Positions 9,379 through 18,487 of a stretch of DNA of 64,000 nt are shown one piece after another. This DNA comes from Stentor coeruleus. Lineage: Eukaryota > Ciliophora > Heterotrichea > Heterotrichida > Stentoridae. Location of the stretch: positions 124,001 through 188,000 of the forward strand of contig MPUH01000004.1 in assembly GCA_001970955.1 (NCBI GenBank). The letters are read 5' to 3'. The position numbers were made by a program, and so were the translations under genes. Every line of letters starts with the position of its first letter. Within the stretch, counting starts at the first letter, position 1. The notes under the pieces were generated by a model that saw only the letters and a program-made list of their open reading frames with translations, ran no database searches and was not told the origin of the DNA.

Positions 9379-10599
9379 ATGCTTAATTCCATGCTTGAAA
9401 ATCGATACAAAGTTCTAAAACTCCTTCACCAAGGCGAAAACAACCAAATATTCAAAGCTTTAGACACATCAACCAGTGGTAAAGTCGCTCTAAAAATCGA
9501 ACTATCCGAAAACCACAACCTAATCCTCCACGAAATCCAAGTATTAACCGACCTTTACGACCTAATCGGCTTTCCTCGCATCTTATCCCAAGGTAAGCAT
9601 AAAGGAAGATACTATATAATTCTCAATTACTTAGGAAAATCATTACAAAACAAGTTTTTATCTTTAAATTGCAAATTCACCCTAAGCTGTGTTTTAAGAT
9701 TAGCTGAAGAGTTCTTTTATCGTATTGAAAGTTTACATAAAGCTGGATATATTCATAAAGACTTAAGACCAGAAAATGTCGCTACAGGATATGGTCTTAA
9801 TTGGCAGTCACTTTTTTTAGTTGGATTTACATATTCGAATAAATATATAGAAAACAATAATGGAAGACATGTGCAATGTTTTATTACAAAAACTTTATCT
9901 TCTAATGTAAATTTCTCTTCAGTTAATGTTATGAATAAAATAAACCCTTCAAGAAGAGATGATATAGAAAGTATTATATATATACTGATATATTTTTATT
10001 GTGGGGTATTACCTTGGATTTCTAATGGGAAGATGACTGAAGTAGAAATTAAAAAAACTAAGGAGTCCATTGTTTTGGAACCATTATGCAAAAATTACCC
10101 TTTTGAGTTTATAAGCTGTTTGAGGTATGTTAGAGGTTTAGAATATGATCAAGAACCGGATTATGAGATGTTGAGATCTTGTTTTAAAGATATGGCTTTA
10201 AAAAACAAAATACTTAGGGTTTATGACTGGGCATTAAGTAATGAGAAAATGATTTCTAGGGCTAGACTTGATAGATCTAAAACACCTTCATGTAAAAAAA
10301 CTACTTTAAGGCAGATGAGGAGAACTTTAGCGAGGGAAAGTAGGAAAAGCTTGGGAAAAGGTTCAGAGAATAAAGTTATGGAGTTTAAAGCGAAGGAAGA
10401 AACTTATGATGGGAAATTCGGTGATTCAAAAGATTCTAAAGATAATGAAGAAAATAAAGATATGATTTCAAGAATGGATACTGTGATTTCTGATGAATAT
10501 CCAGAGATAAAAAATAGGGATCAAATCATAAAGTTGAGAAATGATTTTTTGCAAATTTGGATAAAAGAATGTATTTTGACATCGAAAAGACGTTCTTAA
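9379..10599 (+). CDS. Casein kinase 1-family pseudokinase
   Basis: 406 aa from ATG 9379 (MLNSMLENRYKV); the frame also has MLENRY at 9391 and an upstream TTG. The fold is CK1: VALKIE supplies the beta-3 Lys, YIHKDLRPEN the catalytic loop (HKD at residues 126-128, N retained), and SRRDDIES is the CK1 signature for the usual QSRRDDLES. However, the glycine loop reads HQGENNQIF and lacks the normal GxGxxG, and the DFG motif is GFT at residues 149-151, so the metal-binding Asp is missing. The activation segment is also divergent. It is likely catalytically dead or strongly impaired and may act as a scaffold. The basic and acidic tail after residue about 300 is low complexity. Confidence 0.85.
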   Translation: MLNSMLENRYKVLKLLHQGENNQIFKALDTSTSGKVALKIELSENHNLILHEIQVLTDLYDLIGFPRILSQGKHKGRYYIILNYLGKSLQNKFLSLNCKFTLSCVLRLAEEFFYRIESLHKAGYIHKDLRPENVATGYGLNWQSLFLVGFTYSNKYIENNNGRHVQCFITKTLSSNVNFSSVNVMNKINPSRRDDIESIIYILIYFYCGVLPWISNGKMTEVEIKKTKESIVLEPLCKNYPFEFISCLRYVRGLEYDQEPDYEMLRSCFKDMALKNKILRVYDWALSNEKMISRARLDRSKTPSCKKTTLRQMRRTLARESRKSLGKGSENKVMEFKAKEETYDGKFGDSKDSKDNEENKDMISRMDTVISDEYPEIKNRDQIIKLRNDFLQIWIKECILTSKRRS

Positions 10600-11175
10600 A
10601 AATATTAATTTATTAAGTTCTTTTTTAATGAGCAGTGAAAATTACTCTCATTAGAAGATAAGTTAAAAGTTATAAAATTAGCATAAAAATTATATTTATT
10701 ATCACATATAAATCTTATAATAAACTAAGCTTAAAATCCATAATCTTTTAGTACAACTACAAAAATTATCATTTATCACAATCTTAATCTATCATAACAA
10801 TAAAATGTAAGCCCTAATCAAACAGATCCAAGAAAAATACAATTTAATAAAACTCATCCTAAAACCTAATCCTCCATATTAATCTCACAACCTAAAATAT
10901 TTAACAAACTCATCCAACAAACAATTTAATCATCTTTTTTTTTACCTTTACAATTCCTTTAACCAAATGCCAAATAAAAAAATGACCAATAATCTCTAAA
11001 GTTCATTTCAATCAAAATCAAAAAACCCTTATTCTTATCAAATCACATCTTAAATATTCTCAACCACAAAAATTCACATAACCCTTCCATTATCCCAAGT
11101 ATTCTAAAGCATTTATTATTCTCCCCAAACAATAAAATTTTCGACTAATCTTACATATAAAATTTTCATATATAA
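10600..11175. other. Upstream region of the L24 gene, strikingly G-poor
   Basis: Contains no gene. From about 10740 to 11160 the plus strand is made mostly of A, C and T with very few G, an extreme example of the 5'-flank skew. It should hold the promoter of the highly expressed ribosomal protein gene. No defined motif was recognised. Confidence 0.5.
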
Positions 11176-11631
11176 ATGGTGATTAACACTGGTACCTGTT
11201 CTTTCAGTGACATGAAAGTATGGCCAGGCAGAGGAAGTAGGTTTATTTCAAAAGACGGCAAAATCCAGCTGTTTATCGGCTCTAAAGTGCGGTCTTTATT
11301 CCACCAGCGTATTAAGGCTGTGAAATTAACCTGGACCCAGGACTGGCGTAGACTCAACAAAAAAGGCAGAGCAGAAACAGTTAAAAAACGCAGAGTTCGT
11401 AAAGTTGTCAGAACACAAAAAGCTTATGTTGGGGCAACTTTAGACGATATCAAACGTAAAAGAGAAGAAAAGCCAGAAGTTAGAGCTGCTATGAGAGATC
11501 AAGCTTTAAGAGAAATCAAAGAAAGGCAAAAGAAAAAAGCTGCACCTCAAGGACAGAAGTTTGATAAAGGACAAGGTAAAGCTGCCGCACCTAAGGTTTC
11601 AAAAGCTAAAGGCAAACAAAAAAATAAATAG
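11176..11631 (+). CDS. RPL24: Ribosomal protein L24 (eL24), 60S subunit
   Basis: 151 aa. The N-terminus follows eukaryotic L24: TGTCSFSDMKVWPGRGSR corresponds to ELCSFSGYKIYPGHGRR, then the WT...WRRLNKKGRAE block and the KKRRVRKVVRTQKAYVGA block, followed by the basic lysine- and alanine-rich helix that crosses to the small subunit. The CxxC-type zinc residues of archaeal L24e are reduced to a single Cys, as in most eukaryotes. The length is close to the usual 145-160. It ends in TAG, which shows that TAG is a stop in this genome. Codon use is richer in C and G than neighbours at the start, fitting high expression. Confidence 0.97.
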   Translation: MVINTGTCSFSDMKVWPGRGSRFISKDGKIQLFIGSKVRSLFHQRIKAVKLTWTQDWRRLNKKGRAETVKKRRVRKVVRTQKAYVGATLDDIKRKREEKPEVRAAMRDQALREIKERQKKKAAPQGQKFDKGQGKAAAPKVSKAKGKQKNK

Positions 11632-11944
11632 ACTAAGTTATTAGTAAGGATATTTTTTTGGAAAATTGTGTTGAGGAGTTGTAGATATTTATATGAGAAT
11701 ATTAGAGGATATGGATTATTTAAGGATATTAGGATAAGAAGTATTTTGGATTATGGTTATAAGGATTTATATTATATTTTAGTGTGAAGTTATAGTATTT
11801 TTTAAATAGATAAAGGAAAATGTTGTGATAGATATGTTATGATGTAGTTTGTTATTATATTATGTTAGTGATAATTACAAATAATTATTAATATCCCTTG
11901 GGTGTTACTATAAATTTGTATATAGCTCATAATTAAATGTAATA
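11632..11944. other. 3' flank of the L24 gene, G-rich
   Basis: No gene. From 11640 to about 11850 the plus strand has many G and almost no C, the reverse of the region upstream of L24. The last ~60 bases are the 5' side of the next gene. Confidence 0.5.
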
Positions 11945-12676
11945 ATGAAAAATATAAATCACCGTAGAGCATGCTCTAACAATGTCAATTTACTTCATGG
12001 ACTTCAAGGTGGTCACAGGAGAACAATGTCAAATATAGCAAACAACATTGGAGTAGTAAATCTATGCAAGACATTTGATAAGATGGAAACAATTCCACAA
12101 GATTCTCTTAATTCACCAGATAAATCCCCAATGCGCAAGAAGAAAAAAGGTTTCATAAGTCTTCTTAATGCATCATCATCATATTTCTCACATGAATCTT
12201 TAGATTATCAAAACTTCCCAGAAGAGAACTTGGATTCTTTATTAATGCAACTAGAAGAACTAAAAAAAGTAAAATCTGATGTTGAAGCTGTTAATGATTC
12301 CCTAAAAAAAGAATGTGAATCATGTAAAAAAAACCTTCTTGAATATCAAACTAATAAAAAAGAGTTTGAAAATAGTCTTAATGCTCTTAAGCAGTATACA
12401 CAAACTCTAGAACAAGCTTTGATAAAAGTTCAAAACGAGCTTAAGCAAAAACAAGCTCAAAATGAAGAGTTGAATGATTTTATACTTATAAGACAAAAAG
12501 AAAGATCCCGGGTAATCAGTCCACAATTTACAAATGCTCGTGAAAACTCTAATAAAAAGATGAATAAGTCTAGACAAGAAGTAGAAAAACCAACACCTAA
12601 ACCAATAACATATAAACCTTTAAGTCAAAGGGGTTTAAGGAGTTCTCGAGAAGTTCAAAGAAATCCAATTAACTAA
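11945..12676 (+). CDS. Coiled-coil protein of unknown function
   Basis: 243 aa. Residues about 1-75 are polar with basic patches (SPMRKKKKG). Residues about 95-185 are a coiled coil with regular heptads and a KNLLEYQTNKKEF stretch. The C-terminus is basic, rich in Ser, Pro and Arg. No catalytic motif, signal peptide or membrane segment. It sits head-to-tail after L24 with a separate promoter region. Unrecognised; a structural or adaptor role is plausible only by analogy. Confidence 0.75.
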   Translation: MKNINHRRACSNNVNLLHGLQGGHRRTMSNIANNIGVVNLCKTFDKMETIPQDSLNSPDKSPMRKKKKGFISLLNASSSYFSHESLDYQNFPEENLDSLLMQLEELKKVKSDVEAVNDSLKKECESCKKNLLEYQTNKKEFENSLNALKQYTQTLEQALIKVQNELKQKQAQNEELNDFILIRQKERSRVISPQFTNARENSNKKMNKSRQEVEKPTPKPITYKPLSQRGLRSSREVQRNPIN

Positions 12677-13050
12677 AAATAATATTAAGATAGTAAGTAA
12701 TTATATGTAAGTTATGATGATATTTGTTGTTTATATAAGTAAAATTTTATAATATTTGATATATCTTAATATTGGGTATTAGGATTATATATATTATTAT
12801 AGGATATTTTTTATAGGTTTAGAGTTTTAGAGTTTTATTAGAGCAAAGGTTGTAAATTGTTTATAAAATAAAGTGATAATTTATATATAAAATCTTAAAA
12901 TTTTCACAAATCAAACTAGTCATCAGTAAAACTATACAGTAAAAAAAAAACACATAAAAAGCTTCAATTTATTGCTAAAAATTAAAAGTCCTTAAAAAAT
13001 TCTAAGCTAAACCCATTTTCTATATATAAATCTAAAAAAAAACTGCTATA
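12677..13050. other. Spacer before the HAD-like gene
   Basis: No gene seen. First half G-containing and C-poor (3' flank), second half C-containing and G-poor with a run of A near 12941-12952 (5' flank). Confidence 0.4.
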
Positions 13051-14268
13051 ATGATTTCAAAAATAAACCTTGAATTACATCATAAACCAGAACTACGCAA
13101 AGCCCTCTTCAATCACCCAAAACTACGAACTACTTGTAGAACCGAGCGCAAAATAATAAAACTCCTAGAACCAAGTCTACAAGAACTAGAAAACCCTACC
13201 AAATCATCCTTACCTTCTCAGAAATTCATTGAAATTCGTAAAATTATCTGCCAAAACTTCCAAACCCGAATCTTAAAACCACAAAAGTTCCAACCCAGTA
13301 TAGGTCCTTTAACCAACCCATACCCACCTCTTCTTCGTCAGACAATAAGATCAGAAAGAGCATCATTTTCTTCATCAAATCCAATAAAAAAACATAATCC
13401 ATCAACACAACTCCTCCAAGAAGAAATCGAATCAATTCCATTATCTGAAGCTAAAACATATTATAACGAGAGAATATACTGGAAAAAACGTAAAAAAGGT
13501 CCTTTACCTTTATGCATAATAAATTTCAACGGTATCCTTGGAGACAATTCAAAAACCTCCTTCTGGGATACTAGTTCTGATAAATTAAATCTAGTCGATA
13601 GTGTTCGTTCTGGTTTAAAACTCTTAAGCGATGATTTTTATATAATAATTGTATCGTGGTTTTCTAGAGAAATAACAAAACTCTTATTAAAAACTTTTGC
13701 TGATAATACAATTATAACTGATGCAATATATTTGGTTAGACATAGAAAACAAAAATATCGATTTAGGCATAATTATACACAGATTTATGAGGATTTTAAA
13801 GTTCAAAATGTGTCAAGTTCAGTTGTTGTTATAACTCCAGTTGTTTTAACTAGAGAAGAACTTGCTGAAAGGAAAGGATTGGATATATTTTATGAGTCTT
13901 CATTATCAGGATGTAATAAATATTGTACAATTGGTTTACCAATTGCTTGTTCTTATGATAAAGAAGTACCTTTTTGTGTTTTGGTACCGCATTGCAGGTT
14001 GAATGATGAACATATTTCGTTTTTAGAACTTGTGAAAATGGTTTTGAGGATTAAAAAGTTGTCTTGTGGGGATTTTACCAAAGCGCAATGTGATGGGGAA
14101 GTTAAATTACCTTGTGAACATCAGGAAATACCGTTGATTCCTTTGCACCCTAAGGAAATTGGAGGATATCCTATAAGGTATGTTGTTTTTATTCAGTTTA
14201 AACCTAAGAAATGTAGATTGCCAATGTCGAGAAATATGACGAGGGTATATGGTTTGGATAATAAATAA
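13051..14268 (+). CDS. Unrecognised protein with weak HAD/FCP1-like resemblance
   Basis: 405 aa. After a basic, proline-containing N-terminal region (about 1-150) comes a segment that looks like the start of a HAD phosphatase fold: a hydrophobic strand ending in INFNGILGD, where FCP1/NIF-type enzymes have DxDGTL, followed by a strand DDFYIIIVSWFSRE and a strand VSSSVVVITP. The nucleophile Asp of HAD enzymes is not present (NFNG), so if related it is probably inactive. The C-terminal third contains several Cys and a conserved-looking PIRYVVFIQF strand. No membrane segment. The stop lies only 22 bases from the stop of the convergent TPR gene. The frame is clearly coding; the family call is weak. 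Confidence 0.6.
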   Translation: MISKINLELHHKPELRKALFNHPKLRTTCRTERKIIKLLEPSLQELENPTKSSLPSQKFIEIRKIICQNFQTRILKPQKFQPSIGPLTNPYPPLLRQTIRSERASFSSSNPIKKHNPSTQLLQEEIESIPLSEAKTYYNERIYWKKRKKGPLPLCIINFNGILGDNSKTSFWDTSSDKLNLVDSVRSGLKLLSDDFYIIIVSWFSREITKLLLKTFADNTIITDAIYLVRHRKQKYRFRHNYTQIYEDFKVQNVSSSVVVITPVVLTREELAERKGLDIFYESSLSGCNKYCTIGLPIACSYDKEVPFCVLVPHCRLNDEHISFLELVKMVLRIKKLSCGDFTKAQCDGEVKLPCEHQEIPLIPLHPKEIGGYPIRYVVFIQFKPKKCRLPMSRNMTRVYGLDNK

Positions 14269-14290
14269 GTATAAAAATATATTCTTTTAA

Positions 14291-16729
14291 TTAGTTATTA
14301 GTAATAGAGCTTTTTGGGGTTTGTTTTTGCCACTTTCTAGAGAATCTTAAGTTCCGAATTGTTCCAAATTTCACCTGATCAATTATATATTTTTCGATAT
14401 TGTTTTTTTTTCGTATTAAGAGAGGCACTATTTTCATATGAAAATTACCAACTTGAGTTTTATTAGAAACCTCTTCTATGATTTCAATCCAATCATCTAT
14501 AAACCTAAAATAAAATTCTATTCTTTTTTTAGCTCTTCTAGAAACAACAGGGGAATCGCTTGGCTGTATCAAATTTATTAAGTCAGGATGTTTATTTTCC
14601 TTAACTTTTATTATAAGGGCTTTAATAATTTTTAAATGCTCAAGGGTTTCATAAATATCTCTTAAACGAAAATAACATAAGCTAATATTAAAATAAAGCC
14701 TAATCAAAATCGGATTAGCACAAGAAGTATGTTTTAATGCCGTACTTTTACTTTTATTAAATAGTTGTAATGCTTGTACTGTATCATTATTATAAGCAAG
14801 GCATATTGCTTTATTATTTATTATGTTTGATAATTCAATAAAGTCTTTTTGTTCGCAGGTTTCATGTGTTTCTTCAGATTCTTTAAAAGAGTAATGGGCT
14901 TTTTTTATAAGCCCAAATGATAGATATGCCCCTCCTAAACATAGTAAGGTTTTGGAATAATAGAGTTTATCATTATAGTTAATCATAATCTGAAGGTCTT
15001 TACATTTTCTGTAATAAAATATAGACTCGTTATAATTTTCTAAGGCAAAATTCACAGAGCCTATATGGTAAAACAAAGGTATAAAAGCTTTGTCGTTAGG
15101 TTTTAATAAAAATAAATGCAATTTTAAAGACATGCGAAGAAACTTAAAAGATCTATTATAATTCTCATAGTAAAAATTCATAACCCCAAGTTTCATATAC
15201 AACTTCGCATATCTCAAATCCTTAGCCAAATAGCATTTATTCAAAACCTTCTCACACTCTTTATAATATTTAAAACTCAGTCTAATATCCTTAGAAATCT
15301 CATAACACCAAGCAAAATTATATAAACAATCAGCATAATTAACTGTGCCTCTAATAAAAGCTTCATCCATAATTCCTTTACTTTTCTTACAATATTGCAA
15401 AGCCCTTGGGATTTTATTAGAAACAATCAAACATGTTGAGAATTTATTATAAACACTCGCAAGAAAGTGCATATTTTCTTTACATAACTCCTCCCAATCA
15501 ACAGTTTTAAGCATACTCAACGCTTCATTATAGTTTTCAATAAGCATCAAAGAATTTACAACAAGATATGTCGCTTCTGCAATCTTAGGATCATTTATAG
15601 GTAAATGACTTATAATCAGATTTCTATATTTTTCATAGTATTCAATTGATTGCTCATAAAAATAAGTTTCAATATAATAATTCCCTAACTGATGATAAAT
15701 CTCAGCTAAATGAACTGTATCAGGTTCTTTTCTTTCTCTAATAGTCTTACATTTATTCAAATATCCAAAAGCTTCATTAGTTTTCCCAATGTTTTTATAC
15801 AAAATCCCTAGATTCATATACAATTCTCCTATACTCAGATTATCTTCTCTTGGGTTTTCTTCAAGAAACTTTAAACATTTTCCATAGTTCATAAGAGCTT
15901 CAGCATATTTCCCTTGTTTACATAAATTGTTCCCTATGTTCATATATAAAACCCAAGCATCAGGATTTTTATTTATTGAAAGAGAACCTTTTATTCTTTG
16001 ATATTTGTCTATATATTTCATAGACTTGTCTATATTCCCAAGTTTACTATATGTGTTTCCAAGAAGTTCAAAAATCAATGAAAGAGCTTCATTATTTCTT
16101 GTATTATTCCTTTTGTAGATGTTTTTTGCTTTTTTAAGATTTGTTAAAGCATAAGTATATTTACCTTGAGATATGTAGCATGTACTTAAATCTATATAAA
16201 AACTGTATTCTTCATTATATTGAGACTGGCTATTAGAGTTTATTAAAGAAAGATATTTTTCGAAATAGAAAATAGCTTCTTTGTGTTTGTTTGTTTGCAT
16301 ATAACACTCAGCAAGTTTTTGGTATAAAGTTTGAGATAAGGATTCATCTATGTCTGAAAGGGTATCTATGTATTTTTGGGACTTTTGTAAATAGTCTAAA
16401 GCTTTTTCAAAGATACTTTCCTTAATATATTCTAATCCAATTTCAAAGCGTACTAAAGCTAGCTGTTTCTGCCCACAATTTTTCCCTTCAAACAGTTTTT
16501 CATATTCTAAAAAATATTTCAAAGCTTCAACACCTTCGGCTGACTTCTGAAAACACCGAGACAGATTCAAATACACTTCACCAAATTCATAATGATACAA
16601 TGGAAACACCTGCTCCATAACTTTTAATAACTTTTTATAACTATCTTTAGCTCTCTCTATCTCCCCCTTATCCTGAAAATCCTTTGCACTTTTTTTCAAG
16701 TGTTCAATTGCCCTAAGATTATCTTCCAT
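14291..16729 (-). CDS. Large TPR-repeat protein
   Basis: 812 aa built of many tetratricopeptide repeats from residue about 10 to 690. Typical units contain A-x2-YLxKxLxxxEEN, ALMNYGKCLKF, EAFGYLNKCK and SIEYYEKYRNL, with spacing near 40 residues as in FlaA/KLC-type TPR arrays. No signal peptide, catalytic domain or membrane segment. The last 100 residues are basic. The closest common type is the kinesin-light-chain-like TPR42 array; such proteins are protein-interaction scaffolds and are expanded in ciliates. It converges on the gene at 13051-14268 with 22 bp between stops and lies 88 bp from the RRM gene stop. Confidence 0.9.
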   Translation of the reverse strand: MEDNLRAIEHLKKSAKDFQDKGEIERAKDSYKKLLKVMEQVFPLYHYEFGEVYLNLSRCFQKSAEGVEALKYFLEYEKLFEGKNCGQKQLALVRFEIGLEYIKESIFEKALDYLQKSQKYIDTLSDIDESLSQTLYQKLAECYMQTNKHKEAIFYFEKYLSLINSNSQSQYNEEYSFYIDLSTCYISQGKYTYALTNLKKAKNIYKRNNTRNNEALSLIFELLGNTYSKLGNIDKSMKYIDKYQRIKGSLSINKNPDAWVLYMNIGNNLCKQGKYAEALMNYGKCLKFLEENPREDNLSIGELYMNLGILYKNIGKTNEAFGYLNKCKTIRERKEPDTVHLAEIYHQLGNYYIETYFYEQSIEYYEKYRNLIISHLPINDPKIAEATYLVVNSLMLIENYNEALSMLKTVDWEELCKENMHFLASVYNKFSTCLIVSNKIPRALQYCKKSKGIMDEAFIRGTVNYADCLYNFAWCYEISKDIRLSFKYYKECEKVLNKCYLAKDLRYAKLYMKLGVMNFYYENYNRSFKFLRMSLKLHLFLLKPNDKAFIPLFYHIGSVNFALENYNESIFYYRKCKDLQIMINYNDKLYYSKTLLCLGGAYLSFGLIKKAHYSFKESEETHETCEQKDFIELSNIINNKAICLAYNNDTVQALQLFNKSKSTALKHTSCANPILIRLYFNISLCYFRLRDIYETLEHLKIIKALIIKVKENKHPDLINLIQPSDSPVVSRRAKKRIEFYFRFIDDWIEIIEEVSNKTQVGNFHMKIVPLLIRKKNNIEKYIIDQVKFGTIRNLRFSRKWQKQTPKSSITNN

Positions 16730-16817
16730 TTTAAGCTTTGAATACTATTCTATCCCATTTTACACAAAAAAACTCTACCTTTTTTTTCTATTTAACCTTG
16801 CTAATAATCTTTAATTA

Positions 16818-17507
16818 TTAGATATTTTTTTCTTGATTATCCTCATAACTTTCTTCATGTTCTTTCATTAAAGCGCTTGGGACGAATTCTTCAGCATTGC
16901 AATGCTCAAACATTTGATTTATCCCATATACCGAATAAGGCATTTGCTTTGGTACTGCTTTTTTACAGTCAATCCATTTGCCATTTATAGAGTTACCTTC
17001 GAAGTTTTCTAATACTTTTTCAGTTGAGTCTTCATCATAAAATGTTATAAAACCAAAGCCCCTAGGTCTTCCTGTTTCTCTATCTAACATGACGACACTA
17101 TCTTCTACTGGTCCAAAATGTTCAAAGAATAGTCTGAATGATTCTTCAGTTATATCAGAGGGAAGTCCACCAACAAAGACTTTTTTAGTTCTAAACATGG
17201 ACTGCTGTGGGATTAATGAAGTTTCTTTTGGTACAGCTCTTTTGCAATCAGCTTTTTTCCCATCAATCATTTGGTCTGAGGAGAGGATAGTGTCAATTGC
17301 AGCTTGATCTTCCATGGTTACAAAACCAAAACATCGTGATCTGCCTGTATTTCTGTCAACCATCAATACACAGTCTTTTACTTTACCGATTATGGAAAAG
17401 TGATTTAATAAAGACTCTTGTGATGTTTGAGGTGACAAACCTCCTACAAACAACTTGCTACTATATGGAAATTACGATGATATGGTATGAGAGTCAGGGT
17501 TTTGCAT
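16818..17507 (-). CDS. Two-RRM RNA-binding protein (Musashi/hnRNP A-like), one intron
   Basis: Exon 1 17476-17507 (32 nt), intron 17461-17475, exon 2 16818-17460; 224 aa. Splicing gives an ATG start and MQNPDSHTISSSKLFVGG. RRM1 (about 13-88) has RNP2 LFVGGL and RNP1 RCFGFVTM; RRM2 (about 102-178) has RNP2 VFVGGL and RNP1 RGFGFITF. The order and short linker match Musashi, DAZAP1 and hnRNP A/B proteins, which bind single-stranded RNA in splicing, transport or translational control. The C-terminus is short and acidic, without the usual glycine-rich domain. The unspliced frame holds an in-frame TAA inside the intron, which supports removal. Confidence 0.92.
17461..17475 (-). other. 15-nt intron in RRM gene
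   Basis: Minus strand GTAATTTCCATATAG, phase 2, 32 nt after the ATG. It contains an in-frame TAA when not removed; removal joins ATA TCA TC to T AGC AAG TTG and restores the RRM1 start. Confidence 0.9.
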
Positions 17508-18487
17508 TATTATGATTATGGGTTTTTGTTATTGAAATTTTAGAATTTTTAGTAATTTTTAATGTAATTGTGTAGCTTTTATGATTAAAGTTTTGGTTTG
17601 GATCATTTTTTTAGTTTTTAGCACTTTTTTATGAATGCAATGCTTACGAGTAATTTTTTTGTAAATGATATTTTGTTGACTTTATGAAAATCATTGTATG
17701 TAAATTTGGGTAAAAAGTAATAGTTGATTTCTAGTTTTCAGATGTTTTAAAAAGTATAGGATTGTATAAATATAAACTAAGGACTAATATCTGAATATAT
17801 GCATTGAGAGAATTTATTAATAATTATAACGATATTAGCACCCAAACTAAAATAAAAGCATATGACCTATCAAAAACTATGATTTACCATATAAAGTTTT
17901 TATCAAATCTATACCTAAAACGATTTGATATGAAAATGGAATTGAGTATATTAAAAATAGAGAAAAATTATCATTAATTTCAATATATACCAATTATATA
18001 AATATCACTTTTTCTTATAAAGCTTAGGNAACGATTTGATATGAAAATGGAATTGAGTATATTAAAAAATTCACTCATTCCTCTTGTAACTACAACTAAT
18101 AATAATAACAGTCAATTAAAACAATATTTGAGTATCATACCTAAAACTAATAATCCACCTATAATAAAAATAAAATATTAATTCAATATCAATCTCTAAT
18201 AATTCAAAATACCAAAGTAATATTTTCAATAGATTTTATTTTCCAAATAATCAAATATTAAAGCAACTTGGTAAATATAACAAAATCAATACATTATACA
18301 TAAATCACATTTAATGATTTTTTTTGCTAAAGTTGAGTCTTAGATTTTTGTAACCAACAATCATTCATTGTCTAAAATATCAATGAAACACATATAATCT
18401 TAAACAAAAAAAAATCCAAAAATCTATGAAAACTATATACAAGTATAATTATAAGTAAAATAATTATAAATACTTTAAAATCCTGAC
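17508..18487. other. Spacer holding an N-flanked duplication
   Basis: No gene. It contains a 39-bp exact direct duplication (17919-17957 and 18030-18068), the second copy starting right after a single N at 18029. The first part is the 5' flank of the RRM gene, the last part the 3' flank of the MYB gene. Confidence 0.5.
17919..18068. repeat. 39-bp direct duplication beside a single N (assembly join)
   Basis: Copies at 17919-17957 and 18030-18068 are identical. Copy 2 directly follows the N at 18029; 71 bases of unrelated sequence lie between copy 1 and the N. This is what an unmerged contig overlap with a poor contig end would give, as also seen at 26707 and 62548. Real local duplication is less likely. 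Confidence 0.75.
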
